Source: Spirodela intermedia
Taxonomy: Eukaryota; Streptophyta; Magnoliopsida; Alismatales; Araceae
Reading direction: 5' to 3'
NCBI GenBank assembly: GCA_902729315.2
Contig: LR746269.1
Span: 2,526,501 to 2,590,500 of the forward strand
Length of the DNA: 64,000 bases
The position numbers and the translations under genes are program-made. A model generated the notes under the pieces. It saw nothing but the letters and a program-made list of their open reading frames with translations, had not been told where the DNA came from and did not search any database. This document shows, piece by piece, positions 36,491 through 47,053 of the stretch (the stretch's first letter is position 1; each line of letters starts with the position of its first letter).

Positions 36491-37770
36491 AAAGATTAGC
36501 AATCACACCTCCAAGTCCACATGTTGGCAAAAAGAAATAATAATTTAATTTTTTAACTAAAATATTTAAGTAGGCATTTCACTAAGGTTATCATAGTCAT
36601 TTAGATATGTAAAGTAAACAAGATTAACTAGGCAACAAAATCATGAGGAAAACAAGCAAGACTTCCTAAGTGTTGTACAAGCTTAATTGGCTAACCCTAA
36701 ATAATTAAAATTAATAAAGGTTTTTTAAATTACTTTAAGTGCATGTATATGTTTCACTTGCTGCTTCTAGTGGCATAGAGGGTGAATTTTAATTCACATA
36801 TGATTTTGTAGAACTCTTCTATGCGGTTGTCACTTAGAAAAGTGCCATGTGATTGCTAAAGGTAGCTATAAAAATAATTTTTAATGTATAATTCCTCTAG
36901 CAAAGGCTATTAGTGCCCAAAAGTATGACTTTTCAAGCATTTGGTATAATTGAGATCTAAATGCCTAAAAAAATATAATGCAGTATTATTTACGAAGAAT
37001 TACTCTTTAACAAGATATTTACTATTCAATCTTCACTATTGTCTATCTTAATACAAATAAATTTATTAAATTTAAGAGAGGGAAGTAATGAATATTTTTG
37101 TAGAAGACTGAAAACTTGAAAAACCTAGGTTTAATGATGGGTTGACCTTATGCTCATTTTAATTTTCAGTCAAGCAGCTGAATAGAAATTCATAGCCAAC
37201 TAGGTTTGCCATTGTAATAACCTTTTTCACTGAATAAGTTAAGAGGTATTATCTAATTCATTCCAAATTGGGCCTATGGGCTTATCAAACTCAAATGGCT
37301 GGATTATCTCACATAAATTCAGATTACTCCATTCCAAATAATGTTTTAATTGCCAATTAGAACTGAAAAAGGGAGGTATATTAGAAGTTATCCAAGGTAA
37401 CTCGGTCATCAGAATCTGATAAGATTAGGGTGTCTGAACAACTCATGTGAGACCCAATTAAAAATAAACCCAGAAGAATAATAAGTATCCTTGATTGCCA
37501 TCAAATTGAAAAATAAGTTAACCTAAATAACGATAGAGAGCCCGAAGTTAACTTAGGGCCCCAAGAGAATCTAAACCGCCACCCAATCACTTACAAAGGT
37601 ATGTCTATCATTTTAAGCTGCTCAATAGCCGTTTAGGAGGGCATTTATATAATTTTATCGCCGCAGTGGACTAAATGTCAAGGAGGGAGGAATCTGGTGC
37701 TGACGCGCTGGTCCCAGTGAACGTTGGAGACAGGATCCTCACAGCCGTGACTCAAACAGAACAGATAAGG
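36491..37770. other. AT-rich intergenic DNA
   Basis: No gene or recognisable element. It becomes GC-richer after about 37670, where the tandem repeat begins. Confidence 0.5.
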
Positions 37771-38490
37771 TGTTGGCCTGACGAGGAAAAAGTTGCGAAC
37801 TTTTTGGCAAAATTTGGATCTGGGATGGGTGAACCCACGATGACCTAGTCGAACCAGACGTTGACCTTGGCCTGCAACACTCAATCGAGGTTCCAGAGCT
37901 ATCAAACTGAGATTTTTCTGGTTGATGGATACGTAGTTTCATCAGCAGACACTACATCCTCCATCTCCGCTTCTCGTCAATCTACCAGTCGAGTAATCTA
38001 CAGAGGAAGGAAGGTTCGCTCGTTCTTCAAGAGTGTGTTCAAGGAGAACGTAAGGAAAGCACAGGCGATCGGACAGAAAAATTCCTCGGCTCTGAAACGG
38101 AAAGTAATGGGTTGGCGAGGAAAAAAGTTGAGAATTTCAGGCAAAGTTTGGGTCTTAGATGGGAGAACCCACGATGATCCAATCTATCCAGCCGTCGACC
38201 TCGGCCTGAAACATTCAATCGGGGTTGCTCCAGAGCTCTGAAACTAGGGTTTTTCTGGTTGACGGATCCGTAGCATCATTCAATCGGCGGACACCACCTC
38301 CTCCCTCTTCCTTTCTTGTCCTATCTCCAAGCCGAGCAATTCACAGAGCAAGCAAGGTTCCCGCGTTCTCCACGAGAGCAAAGAACGCAGTCAATCAGCC
38401 AGACAACTTTGAGAAATTATTGGCAAATTTTGGATCTTGTTTGCGAATCCACGATGATCTAGTCGAACCAGATCTTGTTTGGGGGTTCCA
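37771..38490. repeat. Degenerate tandem repeat, two long copies and one partial
   Basis: Copy 1 starts at about 37771 and copy 2 at about 38109, a spacing of about 335 bp. A truncated copy 3 starts at about 38396. Each carries the sequence GGCAAA(A/G)TTTGG(A/G)TCT followed by a CCACGATGA block. Copies 1 and 2 also share the downstream TTTTTCTGGTTGA(T/C)GGAT(A/C)CGTAG block. Several open frames cross the repeat but do not look like a protein family I know. It lies directly beyond the stop codon of the CHORD-like gene. Confidence 0.8.
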
Positions 38491-38520
38491 TAGCTTGAGC
38501 TTTTTTCTCGTCTCTGGCTA

Positions 38521-38735
38521 TCAGTCGTCGTCGTAGGAGGAGTGAGGGCCCAGCGTGCAGCCCTGGTCGGACGGGTCCTCAGAGCCGCAGCAGTGCCAGT
38601 ACTGGAGGACCTTCCCGGAGTCCGGCGTGTTCAAGGTGCCCCCCGTGTAGACGCTCTCGAACTTCCTCTTCGTCTCACCTGTTTCCACCCAAATTCAGGC
38701 CCAGAACAGAAAACGTCAGAGATGGTGGGCAAGTT

Positions 38736-38774
<39 letters not shown>

Positions 38775-39029
38775 ACCGCCGAAGTGGGCTGTGTGGAAGC
38801 GGCAGGCGGCGGGGTGGTTGAGGGAGGGATCGAACTGCTTCTTGCAGTGGCGGCAAGTCCTCAGCGCCGGCGACGGCGGAGAGGTGGTGGCGCAGCGGAC
38901 GGCGCCGCCGATGGGAGCCCATCTCCGGCGAGGGCCTTCTCCCCGGAGCTGTGGTGGCCGGCGGGAACAGCCACGCGATAGCGGCGGGGTCGCCGGAGAC
39001 ACACAGCGGAGAACGACCATCTCGCGCAT
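38521..39029 (-). CDS. Small CHORD-like zinc-binding protein, probably organelle-targeted
   Basis: Two exons on the minus strand: 39029-38777 and 38678-38521, giving 136 residues with a GT-AG intron of 98 bp. The N-terminal 50-55 residues are rich in Arg, Pro, Ser and Ala and poor in acidic residues, like a plastid or mitochondrial targeting peptide. The rest has six Cys and two His in CHORD order: C59-x2-C62, C76-x2-H79, C114-C115, C125 and H130. The segments CRHCKKQFDPSLNHPAACRFH and YWHCCGSEDPSDQGC are the core. CHORD domains bind zinc and occur in RAR1-type HSP90/SGT1 cofactors, but this protein is a short single-domain type whose function I do not know. An in-frame ATG at 39089 would add 20 residues, so the start is uncertain. 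Confidence 0.8.
38742..38771. repeat. (AG)n microsatellite inside the CHORD-like gene intron
   Basis: About fifteen AG units, read as (CT)n on the coding strand. It lies close to the 5' splice site of the 98-bp intron and fills nearly a third of it. Confidence 0.9.
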
Positions 39030-40793
39030 CGCCGCCGGGACGGCGGACCTCCCAAAATATGGGAAGACAAGGACTACCACGTATCTCATGATAGATTGCT
39101 CAGCTCGAGCCCGCCGTAGGATCGCAATCGGACACTCGTCAGCAGAGATCGGACAAGCAGCCAGCCATCAAGATTCTTTGATTATTTAACCCCCAAGATT
39201 TTGACTCGTATGTGAGAAGCCCACAGTAATTTCTCTCTAGAATCGAATTTATAAATTCATATTAAATTTATTAGTGGAGTTGCTTCATTTAGTATTATAT
39301 ATATACATATATTTTTATGTTTTTCTGATTAGAACTGATCTCTTTCACCCATACAAGATTTTTTTATTCTTTTTCCCCCAAGATTTTGACTCAAAATATT
39401 ATTTAGTTACTTCATTTAGTGGAGTTTATTTAGCTAATCAAAATATTATTTTTATTTTTTATTTTTTTTCTGAATCAGAACTGATCTCTTTCACCCATAC
39501 AACAAGATTAATTGAAAAACTAGCTTTCCTGAGCTATGTAAAACTGGTCTAACAATATATCCGTTACAGTATCTCGACATGAACTGGTGTCTGACTTGAG
39601 GGTTTGACCAAAATGAAGGCGACATCTAATACATGCCCATTTTAGATACTGAGAACAAGTTCCAATTTTTTTACCAGAAAAGCTCTATTAAAAACCGCTA
39701 GCCCATTGGAACAGGCTGCAGATCAGATCATCACATGATTATATAAGATGAAAAAAAAGGAAGCTTAGAGAGCAACTGAGCCAAAGCTACTGGTAGAATC
39801 TGTTCCTTCCAAATAGAACGAAGTGAAATATAGTCAAATAAAAAATAAAAAGGACAAATCCACTGCGAATCTGGGAGCTGTTTTTTAATATGAAGCTGCC
39901 AAAAAGTGAACAATCTAACCATCAAAGAGTATGTTACTGATAATCAGACAGAACTTGGTACAGTATGGCAAGTTCTATCCACCATAATCAGACCCAGATC
40001 CGCTTACCCTGCATCAATCTCTGAAACAAAGTAAAATAGCTGACGGTTGGGACAATGGCAACTCCTTTGTTGTTGGTTATTATTGATTCTCTCTCTCTCA
40101 AAACGTAAGTGGAAGAACATCTAGCAAGTTCATCATTTCACTGCAACATGGCTCATAATTCCGAAGACTAAGAAACGTTAGTCAGTTTAAGTAATCTCAG
40201 TGAATTCCTAAGATCTGTTGTTTTGACATAGTTAGTAGTAACCACAAGGTAAAAAATTATGAGCAGAAGGTTCAACAACAAATAGATGGATAGAAGGATT
40301 AATGGTTGCAAGATAAGAATCTGGGAACATCATACATTATCCACTTCAACATGAACCACCCACCTTCTCATTAAAACTCTATAAACTGATCACCAGGTTC
40401 AACCAAAAAAGAAAAACCCATTATTATGAAATAATTTTCCACTCAAACTCCGCCAACAATTTAATCTTCCACTGTTATGTTTCCCAACCCTCAGACATCC
40501 CACAGGGGCAGCAGGAAGCTTGTCTCACCCACCTGTGGTGTTACAAAATTACCTCAATGATGCCAAAAATATGGTCCAGGCAAGTTTCTGCTTCCCGGAC
40601 GGCCCAAAAGCCACAAGGGGCAACTGGGTTTTGCGTTCAGCCCCTAACCCTCGACTGCAGAAAACCAAAAACTAGCCCAAAACCAGGCGTTTTGTCCAAC
40701 AGCTACAGGAGGCATGGCGATGAGGAGAAACCTTGGTCTCCTGATCCCATCCATGGCCATCGAGACAAGAACCCATGATTTCTCCGATTGGTC
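39030..40793. other. CHORD-like gene promoter and intergenic DNA with a direct duplication
   Basis: A two-copy direct repeat occupies about 39189-39360 and 39376-39512. Both copies begin CCCCAAGATTTTGACTC, contain a TTCATTTAGT block and end with GAACTGATCTCTTTCACCC. The right part probably includes the 3' UTR of the PPR gene to the right. I see no gene. Confidence 0.6.
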
Positions 40794-42359
40794 TCATCCA
40801 ACTGAATCCAAGGCTGCTGGGGACAATGCTTCTGAACTTCTATCCGCACTTGGTTTGCCCAGTATGAAGGAATCCCCAAAGATAACCAATTTTTGGGTTA
40901 AATTGTTGAGGGACTCATGTTGATTCGCCAGCTCCATCAGAACTTTGATCCGTTTAAAGGAGGCAATGCTGGGTTTCTGACCCTTTTCCACCATCTGCAG
41001 GAAGCATTTCTCAGCTTCTGTCAGCATCCCCATATCACAGAGAAAATCAAATAGTACATCCGAAACCAAGATATATGAACCAAAACCTTTCTGAATCATA
41101 TCATTCCACAGCTCAAGAGCCATCCCCACCTTCTCTTGTCGTTGGCACAGCCTAACCAGAAACATGCAAGACTGCGTGTTGGCAAGACAACCGCGACTTC
41201 TCATCCTCTCATACAATCTCCAAGAACTATTCAGATCATTTGACCAATAGAAAGACCTGAAGAAAAGATTATAACTTGTCGGATTAGGAGACAGGCCTTT
41301 CTCCTCCATCTCATCCAACAAAGAGAATGCATCACGAAGTCTCTTTGCAATGCAGTAGTTTCTTATAGCCGCATTATAAGCTGCTACGTCAGGATGAGAT
41401 CCAGACTCCTTCATCTCCTTGAGAATATTCTTGGCCTTGTCAGGCTGCCCAATCAGCCCCAGACCCCCGATAAGACTCGTATATGTGAAGACATCAGGAT
41501 AGATCTCCTCCTCTCTCATCTTCTCGACAGTACTGAATGCCTTTTCCATTTCCCGGTTCTTGCAGTGGACATCAACCAGGCAATTGTAAGAGACCAAATC
41601 AGGTTTCACTCCCATCTCCTTCATCTCCTCCAAGAACGACTCGGCCTCCTCAGACGACTTCCAGCCCGACAACAGTATGTTGAAGGTCTGTAGATCCGGC
41701 CGGAAATCTCGCTTCAAATTGTGGTAGACATTCCTGGCATCGGCCATGCTCTTCTCCTGGGTCAAGGTCCTTAACAGGGCGTTGAAGCACGGGGTGTCAA
41801 AGCTCTTGACGAGCTTCTTGAACTTCCAGAAGCCCTCCACCGTCTGCCTGACGGAGCACACCTTGGCGATCCTCCCAAGGACCACCTGGAGAGTGCGGGT
41901 GGTCACCAAGGACTGGTCCTTTCTCCGCGTCTCTTTCAGGATATTCCATACGTCTTCAAATCTGCGGCTCCTGCCGAGGATATAGAGCATGGTGTCGAGA
42001 GAGAGCTGGGTGTGGAAGAAGCCCTTTCTCTGGCCGGCGTAGGAGAAGAACTCGAGGGCTCGTACGGGGTTGCTGTGGCTGAATCTGACCCTCTTCAGGA
42101 CCCGATCGATGAGGTCGTTGGAGAGGAAGACCCCGCTCTCTCGCAGGGACTTGACCATGGCCTCTCTATTCGGGGACGAGTTTACGATATCGAAGACGGC
42201 GGAGGTGGAAGCCTCCTCCCCGATGTTGTCCCCGGAGCTTCCCAGAAGTGGGTTTGGCAGAGGAGAAGCGCAGAGAAACCTGTGAAGGCATTCGCATGCA
42301 GGGATGTAGATGGAGGGTTCTACCCTGGAACGGAGGTGGAAGAAGCTCCTCAGATGCAT
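40794..42359 (-). CDS. P-class pentatricopeptide repeat protein, probably mitochondrial
   Basis: An intronless gene of 521 residues, taken from the first true ATG at 42359. The open frame extends further upstream only through a GTG codon. The first 30-40 residues are rich in Arg, His and Ser with few acidic residues, as in mitochondrial presequences. About nine tandem PPR motifs of roughly 35 residues span about residues 160-480. Clear examples are FNILLSGWKSSEEAESFLEE, PDLVSYNCLVDVHCKNREME and PDVFTYTSLIGGLGLIGQPD. No E, DYW or SMR domain follows, so it is P-class. Such proteins bind organellar RNA and act in processing, stability or translation; the target cannot be read from the sequence alone. 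It lies head to head with the PPR gene at 45332, about 3 kb away. Confidence 0.9.
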   Translation of the reverse strand: MHLRSFFHLRSRVEPSIYIPACECLHRFLCASPLPNPLLGSSGDNIGEEASTSAVFDIVNSSPNREAMVKSLRESGVFLSNDLIDRVLKRVRFSHSNPVRALEFFSYAGQRKGFFHTQLSLDTMLYILGRSRRFEDVWNILKETRRKDQSLVTTRTLQVVLGRIAKVCSVRQTVEGFWKFKKLVKSFDTPCFNALLRTLTQEKSMADARNVYHNLKRDFRPDLQTFNILLSGWKSSEEAESFLEEMKEMGVKPDLVSYNCLVDVHCKNREMEKAFSTVEKMREEEIYPDVFTYTSLIGGLGLIGQPDKAKNILKEMKESGSHPDVAAYNAAIRNYCIAKRLRDAFSLLDEMEEKGLSPNPTSYNLFFRSFYWSNDLNSSWRLYERMRSRGCLANTQSCMFLVRLCQRQEKVGMALELWNDMIQKGFGSYILVSDVLFDFLCDMGMLTEAEKCFLQMVEKGQKPSIASFKRIKVLMELANQHESLNNLTQKLVIFGDSFILGKPSADRSSEALSPAALDSVG

Positions 42360-45331
42360 AGTCCCTCTCCTCTGCCGGAAAGCGTTTCTCCAGGAAGAAC
42401 GCCCGCCCACCGGGGGAAGCTTTCGCAGGGCGAATCTTTATACATAGCTCCCAAAATCTACCCACTAAAATAAATTAGCCCTAAGATCCCATTATTTCAT
42501 TTTATACTTCCTATCCAAAGATTATAGAAACTATTCGAACCTAATTATTTAATCCATATAATTTTACTATTTTATACCTGTCTAACTCTGATATTGCTAA
42601 ATATTATCGATGTAAACAACTATTATGCCCCCCCCCCCTCCGAGGTCCCCACTGGTGCGCCGCCTCCCTTCACAAACGTTGTTATGTCATTTCATAAAAT
42701 ATAATATATTATATTTTAATCAATAAACAGGGTATTTTTTAAAGATTTAACATTTTATCCTGGCTTTTCTCAGCCTGGGTAAAAAACGTGTGAAAGAAAG
42801 GCTTCCTAGTACTTGAAAACGTTGGTCTTTTCTCATGATGTGCTCATTTAGACTAGTGTTGGTCTTAAATGGACTAAAAGGAAAACCAAAGGAGGGGTGA
42901 ATTTGTCTTTTCATGATACATTGGAGTTGATCTTGTATCATTACATCAATTTCTTCTTGAGATTTTGAGCTCTATATATTGTATAGTGTACTCTCTTGTT
43001 CTTTTCATTCACATTCTCAAAACCATTTCTCATGCTCTATCTTGCAGTGTTTTTGTTTTTCTCTGTATTGTTCTATGCGCCTTTGAGTTTCACCAAATTT
43101 GCTACACACTTTGTTTCTTTTTTACACGAAACTAACTTCTAATGCTCCAAATAAAAATTTCTTGGTATTTGAATTTTGTGAATTTTTTTCTAGTGGCTAT
43201 TTCACCTAAACCTTTTATTATAGACCCTATTACCATTTTTTTAGGATTTAACAAATGAATTAAACCAATCAAATCCCATGTTGCAGAAGTATAAACCAAT
43301 CTAGAGCTCAATCAAATACTTGACCACCCACACTTGGCTAAGACTTTGTAAACATCAAGTTGACCCTCTATGCATCAAAATCGCACTCATATAATTTGAT
43401 TAGACAATTTAATTGATGGACTTAAGATTGCCCAATCCATCCACCATGCACATTGTTCTGACCAGCCCAATGTAAGTATACTTGGAATGACTACTAATGA
43501 TTATTGAGATGCTTTCATGACCACTAAAGAATGTTTTCATGCTTGTTGTGTCTGTAAATTCAAAATCAAATTATGTAAAGGTGCCACCCTCTAAAAGTTG
43601 TTTAAATATAACACTAGATCATTCAAAAATAATTTAAGCATACATGCTTGTCATAGATAATGCAATCCACTATGGAAATATATTTGAAGAAAAAAGATGA
43701 TGTGATAATAATACCAAATAAATTCAAATAATTTTATTTTATATTCAATTTACACATTTATTATAATCATTTGAGGTGCATGATGTGACAGCATAGTTCA
43801 TTTTTTTGCCTCTTGTACCTAGTGAAGAGTTGGAATCGGACCATATGAGAAGAGAACTTGTCCTTACACTTGAGGAAGAAGAGAGGCACAACAACCCATC
43901 TACCCTTCCAATCATGCACAACAGGATTTGTAGCTGTCCAATTGAGTCATAAGACTAGTGTAAGAGTGATATCACTGTGAAACTTAGTGGGCTGGTCCCA
44001 CTAAAGTTAGCATTAAGAGTGATAGTACCCTTAAGGATTATTTATTGGGATGGAGCCAATTAAGTCAATAGTGAATTGAGTTCCTCAGAAATAATATGGG
44101 GATAGTTCTATAAAACTAGAGTAGACTGATAGAACAAATACTTATTTGATACTATGATAGTATCTAGCATCTAATCTTAGGGGAATATTAGTCCAAAGAG
44201 GTAGTTGCTCTTGGGATATTGAACATGGGTTATAATACAAACCACGAAAACAATATCCGTATCAATTGGTCTAATTTTTATCATTTAAATTAGTATTTTA
44301 TGCACTATGGCGAATTAGAAAAGTTCAGCAGATCAATTTAACTAAATTAATTATGATAATTATTTGTATTAGTCTATTCACTCTTACTAGTCTACTATGA
44401 TCATTGTTCTACTCCATCTTCATTTTTTCAGCTAAATTATAGAGGATGGTCTAGCAGATTTAAGCGACTAAGGCCATTCATCCCTCATCTAAGCTACATT
44501 AGCCATCCAGGTCCTGCAAATAATTAGGAGATGTAATGGGGCTCACATGCCCAAATGAAGAACATCTACCTGACGGGTCTCAGGTACTGAAGTAAATCCG
44601 GCTACTTTGGGAGATGGAGAAATAAAGTATTGATCTTTCCCTCGCGTTTCTCCTCCTCCCTCCTTTTGGCCAACTAGGATTCCCGACGATCCTTAGACCA
44701 GTGGGAAGGGCGTAGCTTCCGGACTCTCACCTTGGGACAGTGTTCGACTCTCCTCCTTTTATCTTGGACAGCGACTGACTGGTGTTGTATTTCTCATCAC
44801 GCCCTGTATTTCTCATTCTTTCTGTCTGATATCTTGAATTCTTGCGTTCTTGATTGTGTCTGATGGCAGTCTATCCCCCATTTTCTCGTTAGCGATTGTT
44901 AGATATTAACTTCCCCCATTTACTTAGTAGCCAGCGCTCCATCTGTGACACTCCTCGCTTGTGCAGGTCACCGCTTGACGCCAACGCTTAGGTCAGGCCG
45001 CTCCTGGAGCGTAGGAATTCAGGAACGTAACAGCCTTCTGCTCTACTTCCCTCTGCACAATGGCGTAGGGCATAAGCGGAAAAAAGAGGCAACGCTCTAC
45101 CAGTTCCCGAGGGTCTTATGTGGTGTTCTTCCCGTATTCATTAGAGACATTTCAGAGGTGACAAGGATTCACGCATTCTTAGGTTTGCCTTCAATGGTTA
45201 GGATGTTGATCCCGCCCTGCTTTCTCGATCGATAATCAGGGAACACTCTGAAGTGTGCTCTTTGTTTATTCCAGCAACCCACTATGACATAGATCGCTGA
45301 GAATACTTCAGCGTCATCTTCTCCGCTGGAA
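42360..45331. other. Intergenic region between two head-to-head PPR genes
   Basis: The ends are presumably the two divergent promoters. The middle (about 42480-44450) is AT-rich and has no gene that I recognise, with a C-run at about 42630. The right part from about 44600 is GC-richer and may be transcribed as a 5' leader of the PPR gene at 45332. The open frame 44945-45235 (+) has no recognisable domain. Confidence 0.5.
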
Positions 45332-47053
45332 ATGGGTTTCTGGCGGTTCCGCTGTTGTCTTCCTAGAGCAGTGAGCAGGAGTACCGGTTACCCTGGTACA
45401 TTGGGTTTCCTCATCCCTCGCCAAGACTTGCTCTTTCTTCCCTGTCCAGAAACACGGGGTTCTTTATATTCTTTCTGTGATTTGTCCATTGGAGTTGCAG
45501 GTCGTACTTCAAGTTTTATCAGAAGATGGGTGCTCAATGGGGAAAGCATGGCGAATATTTTGTTATTGAGTAACCAAGCTTTATGCCCTTTTACCATTTC
45601 CAGAATGGGCTTCTGTAGTTCTTCATATGTTTCAAGGAAAACGGATTTTTTTGTAGAAGGTGTAGATGAGGAAACAATTCCCAAAATCAAACAGATATCT
45701 GAAGATGTTGAAGTTGTCTGTAGAATACTAACTAGAGAGCCCCATTTGAGCGTATGCTCTTCTCTTGATCAGTCTGGAGTAAAGGTCTCGCCTGAATTAG
45801 TGGTTGAAGTCTTGAGGAGGCTCACCAACGCTGGAAAACTGGCACTGTCTTTCTTCCGTTGGGCGGAGAAGCAGAAAGGTTTCGAGTATTCTACCGAGTG
45901 CTATCATAATCTGATCGATGCCCTCGGCAAGATCAAACAATTTAGACTGATATGGGATCTGGTTTTTGTCATGAAGGAACAGAGAATTTTGACTAAGGAA
46001 ACATTTGCATTGATCTCTCGAAGGTATGTAAGGGCCAAGAACATCAAAGAAGCAATTGAAACCTTTGAGCGGATGAGAAACTTTGATCTGAGGCCAGACA
46101 TCTCAGATTTCAACTCCTTCCTCGATACCCTCGGCAAATCTAAAAACGTGAAGACTGCTCAAGAAATCTTTGTTGACATGAGGAACAGGTTCTCTCCTGA
46201 TCTTAAGACCTACACAATTCTACTGGAAGGTTGGGGGAACATGTTGAATCTGGGGAAGATGACAGAAGTTTACCAGGAGATGATGAATGGTGGCTTCGAA
46301 CCAGACATTGTTTCATATGGAATTCTGATCCGAGGCTTCGTCAAGTGCAGAAAGCTAGATGAGGCAATCAGACTCTTCAAGGAGATGGTGGCAAGGAATA
46401 TTAAACCAAGTCCTCATATTTACTGTACTCTAATTAATGGCTTAGGTTCAGAGAAGAGGTTGTCTGAGGCCTTAAAGTACTTTGCATTATCAAAAGCCAG
46501 TGGCTCTCCAGTTGATATTCCCATGTATAACGCAGTGATTGGATCTTACTGTTGGTCCCATCAGTTTGAAAATGCATACAGGATCTTGCCCGAGATGAAA
46601 AGTTCCGGGCTTAGCCCAAATGCCCGCACCTACGAAGTAATACTTCATCATCTCATAAAGGCTGGGAGAATTGAAGAGGCGTACCAGGTTTTCCTAAGGA
46701 TGGGTGATGAATCTGGTTGCGAACCTGAGCTCAATACTTACACCATGATTGTGCGAATGTTCTGTTCAGAGGAGAGAGTGGACATGGCCCTCAAAGTATG
46801 GGCTCAGATGAGTGACAATGGGATCATTCCTTGTATGCACATGTACTCTGTCCTTATCAATGGATTGCAGCATCAGGGTAGACTGGAGGAAGCTTGCTTG
46901 TACTTCCAAGAGATGATAGACAGAGGTCTCAGGCCACCAGGGCGGTTGTATGGAGATTTGAAACAGGCTCTCCTTGATGGGGGTAAGGGGGATTTGGCTA
47001 TGCACATGGGAACAAAGCTGGAGATGTTGAGAACAACCCCACTAACGGGTTAG
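45332..47053 (+). CDS. P-class pentatricopeptide repeat protein, At1g71060-like, probably mitochondrial
   Basis: An intronless gene of 573 residues with its ATG at 45332. The N-terminus (MGFWRFRCCLPRAVSRST) is basic and lacks acidic residues, like a mitochondrial presequence. About ten or eleven PPR motifs run from about residue 185 to 560, for example PDIVSYGILIRGFVKCRKLD, PSPHIYCTLINGLGSEKRLS and PELNTYTMIVRMFCSEERVD. The region before the repeats (ALSFFRWAEKQKGFEYSTEC) is typical of the same P-class subgroup as its head-to-head neighbour. No DYW or E domain follows. The likeness to Arabidopsis At1g71060 is from memory and is not a verified orthology. The expected role is organellar RNA binding; the target is unknown. 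Confidence 0.9.
   Translation: MGFWRFRCCLPRAVSRSTGYPGTLGFLIPRQDLLFLPCPETRGSLYSFCDLSIGVAGRTSSFIRRWVLNGESMANILLLSNQALCPFTISRMGFCSSSYVSRKTDFFVEGVDEETIPKIKQISEDVEVVCRILTREPHLSVCSSLDQSGVKVSPELVVEVLRRLTNAGKLALSFFRWAEKQKGFEYSTECYHNLIDALGKIKQFRLIWDLVFVMKEQRILTKETFALISRRYVRAKNIKEAIETFERMRNFDLRPDISDFNSFLDTLGKSKNVKTAQEIFVDMRNRFSPDLKTYTILLEGWGNMLNLGKMTEVYQEMMNGGFEPDIVSYGILIRGFVKCRKLDEAIRLFKEMVARNIKPSPHIYCTLINGLGSEKRLSEALKYFALSKASGSPVDIPMYNAVIGSYCWSHQFENAYRILPEMKSSGLSPNARTYEVILHHLIKAGRIEEAYQVFLRMGDESGCEPELNTYTMIVRMFCSEERVDMALKVWAQMSDNGIIPCMHMYSVLINGLQHQGRLEEACLYFQEMIDRGLRPPGRLYGDLKQALLDGGKGDLAMHMGTKLEMLRTTPLTG

Noticed and set aside
37861-38536. Two plus-strand open frames in the 335-bp tandem repeat
   Set aside because: They exist because the repeat unit lacks stops in some frames. 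The frames differ between copies, and I recognise no domain.
44945-45235. Plus-strand frame of 96 codons just upstream of the PPR gene at 45332
   Set aside because: No recognisable domain and it ends before the PPR start; more likely 5' leader or promoter sequence.
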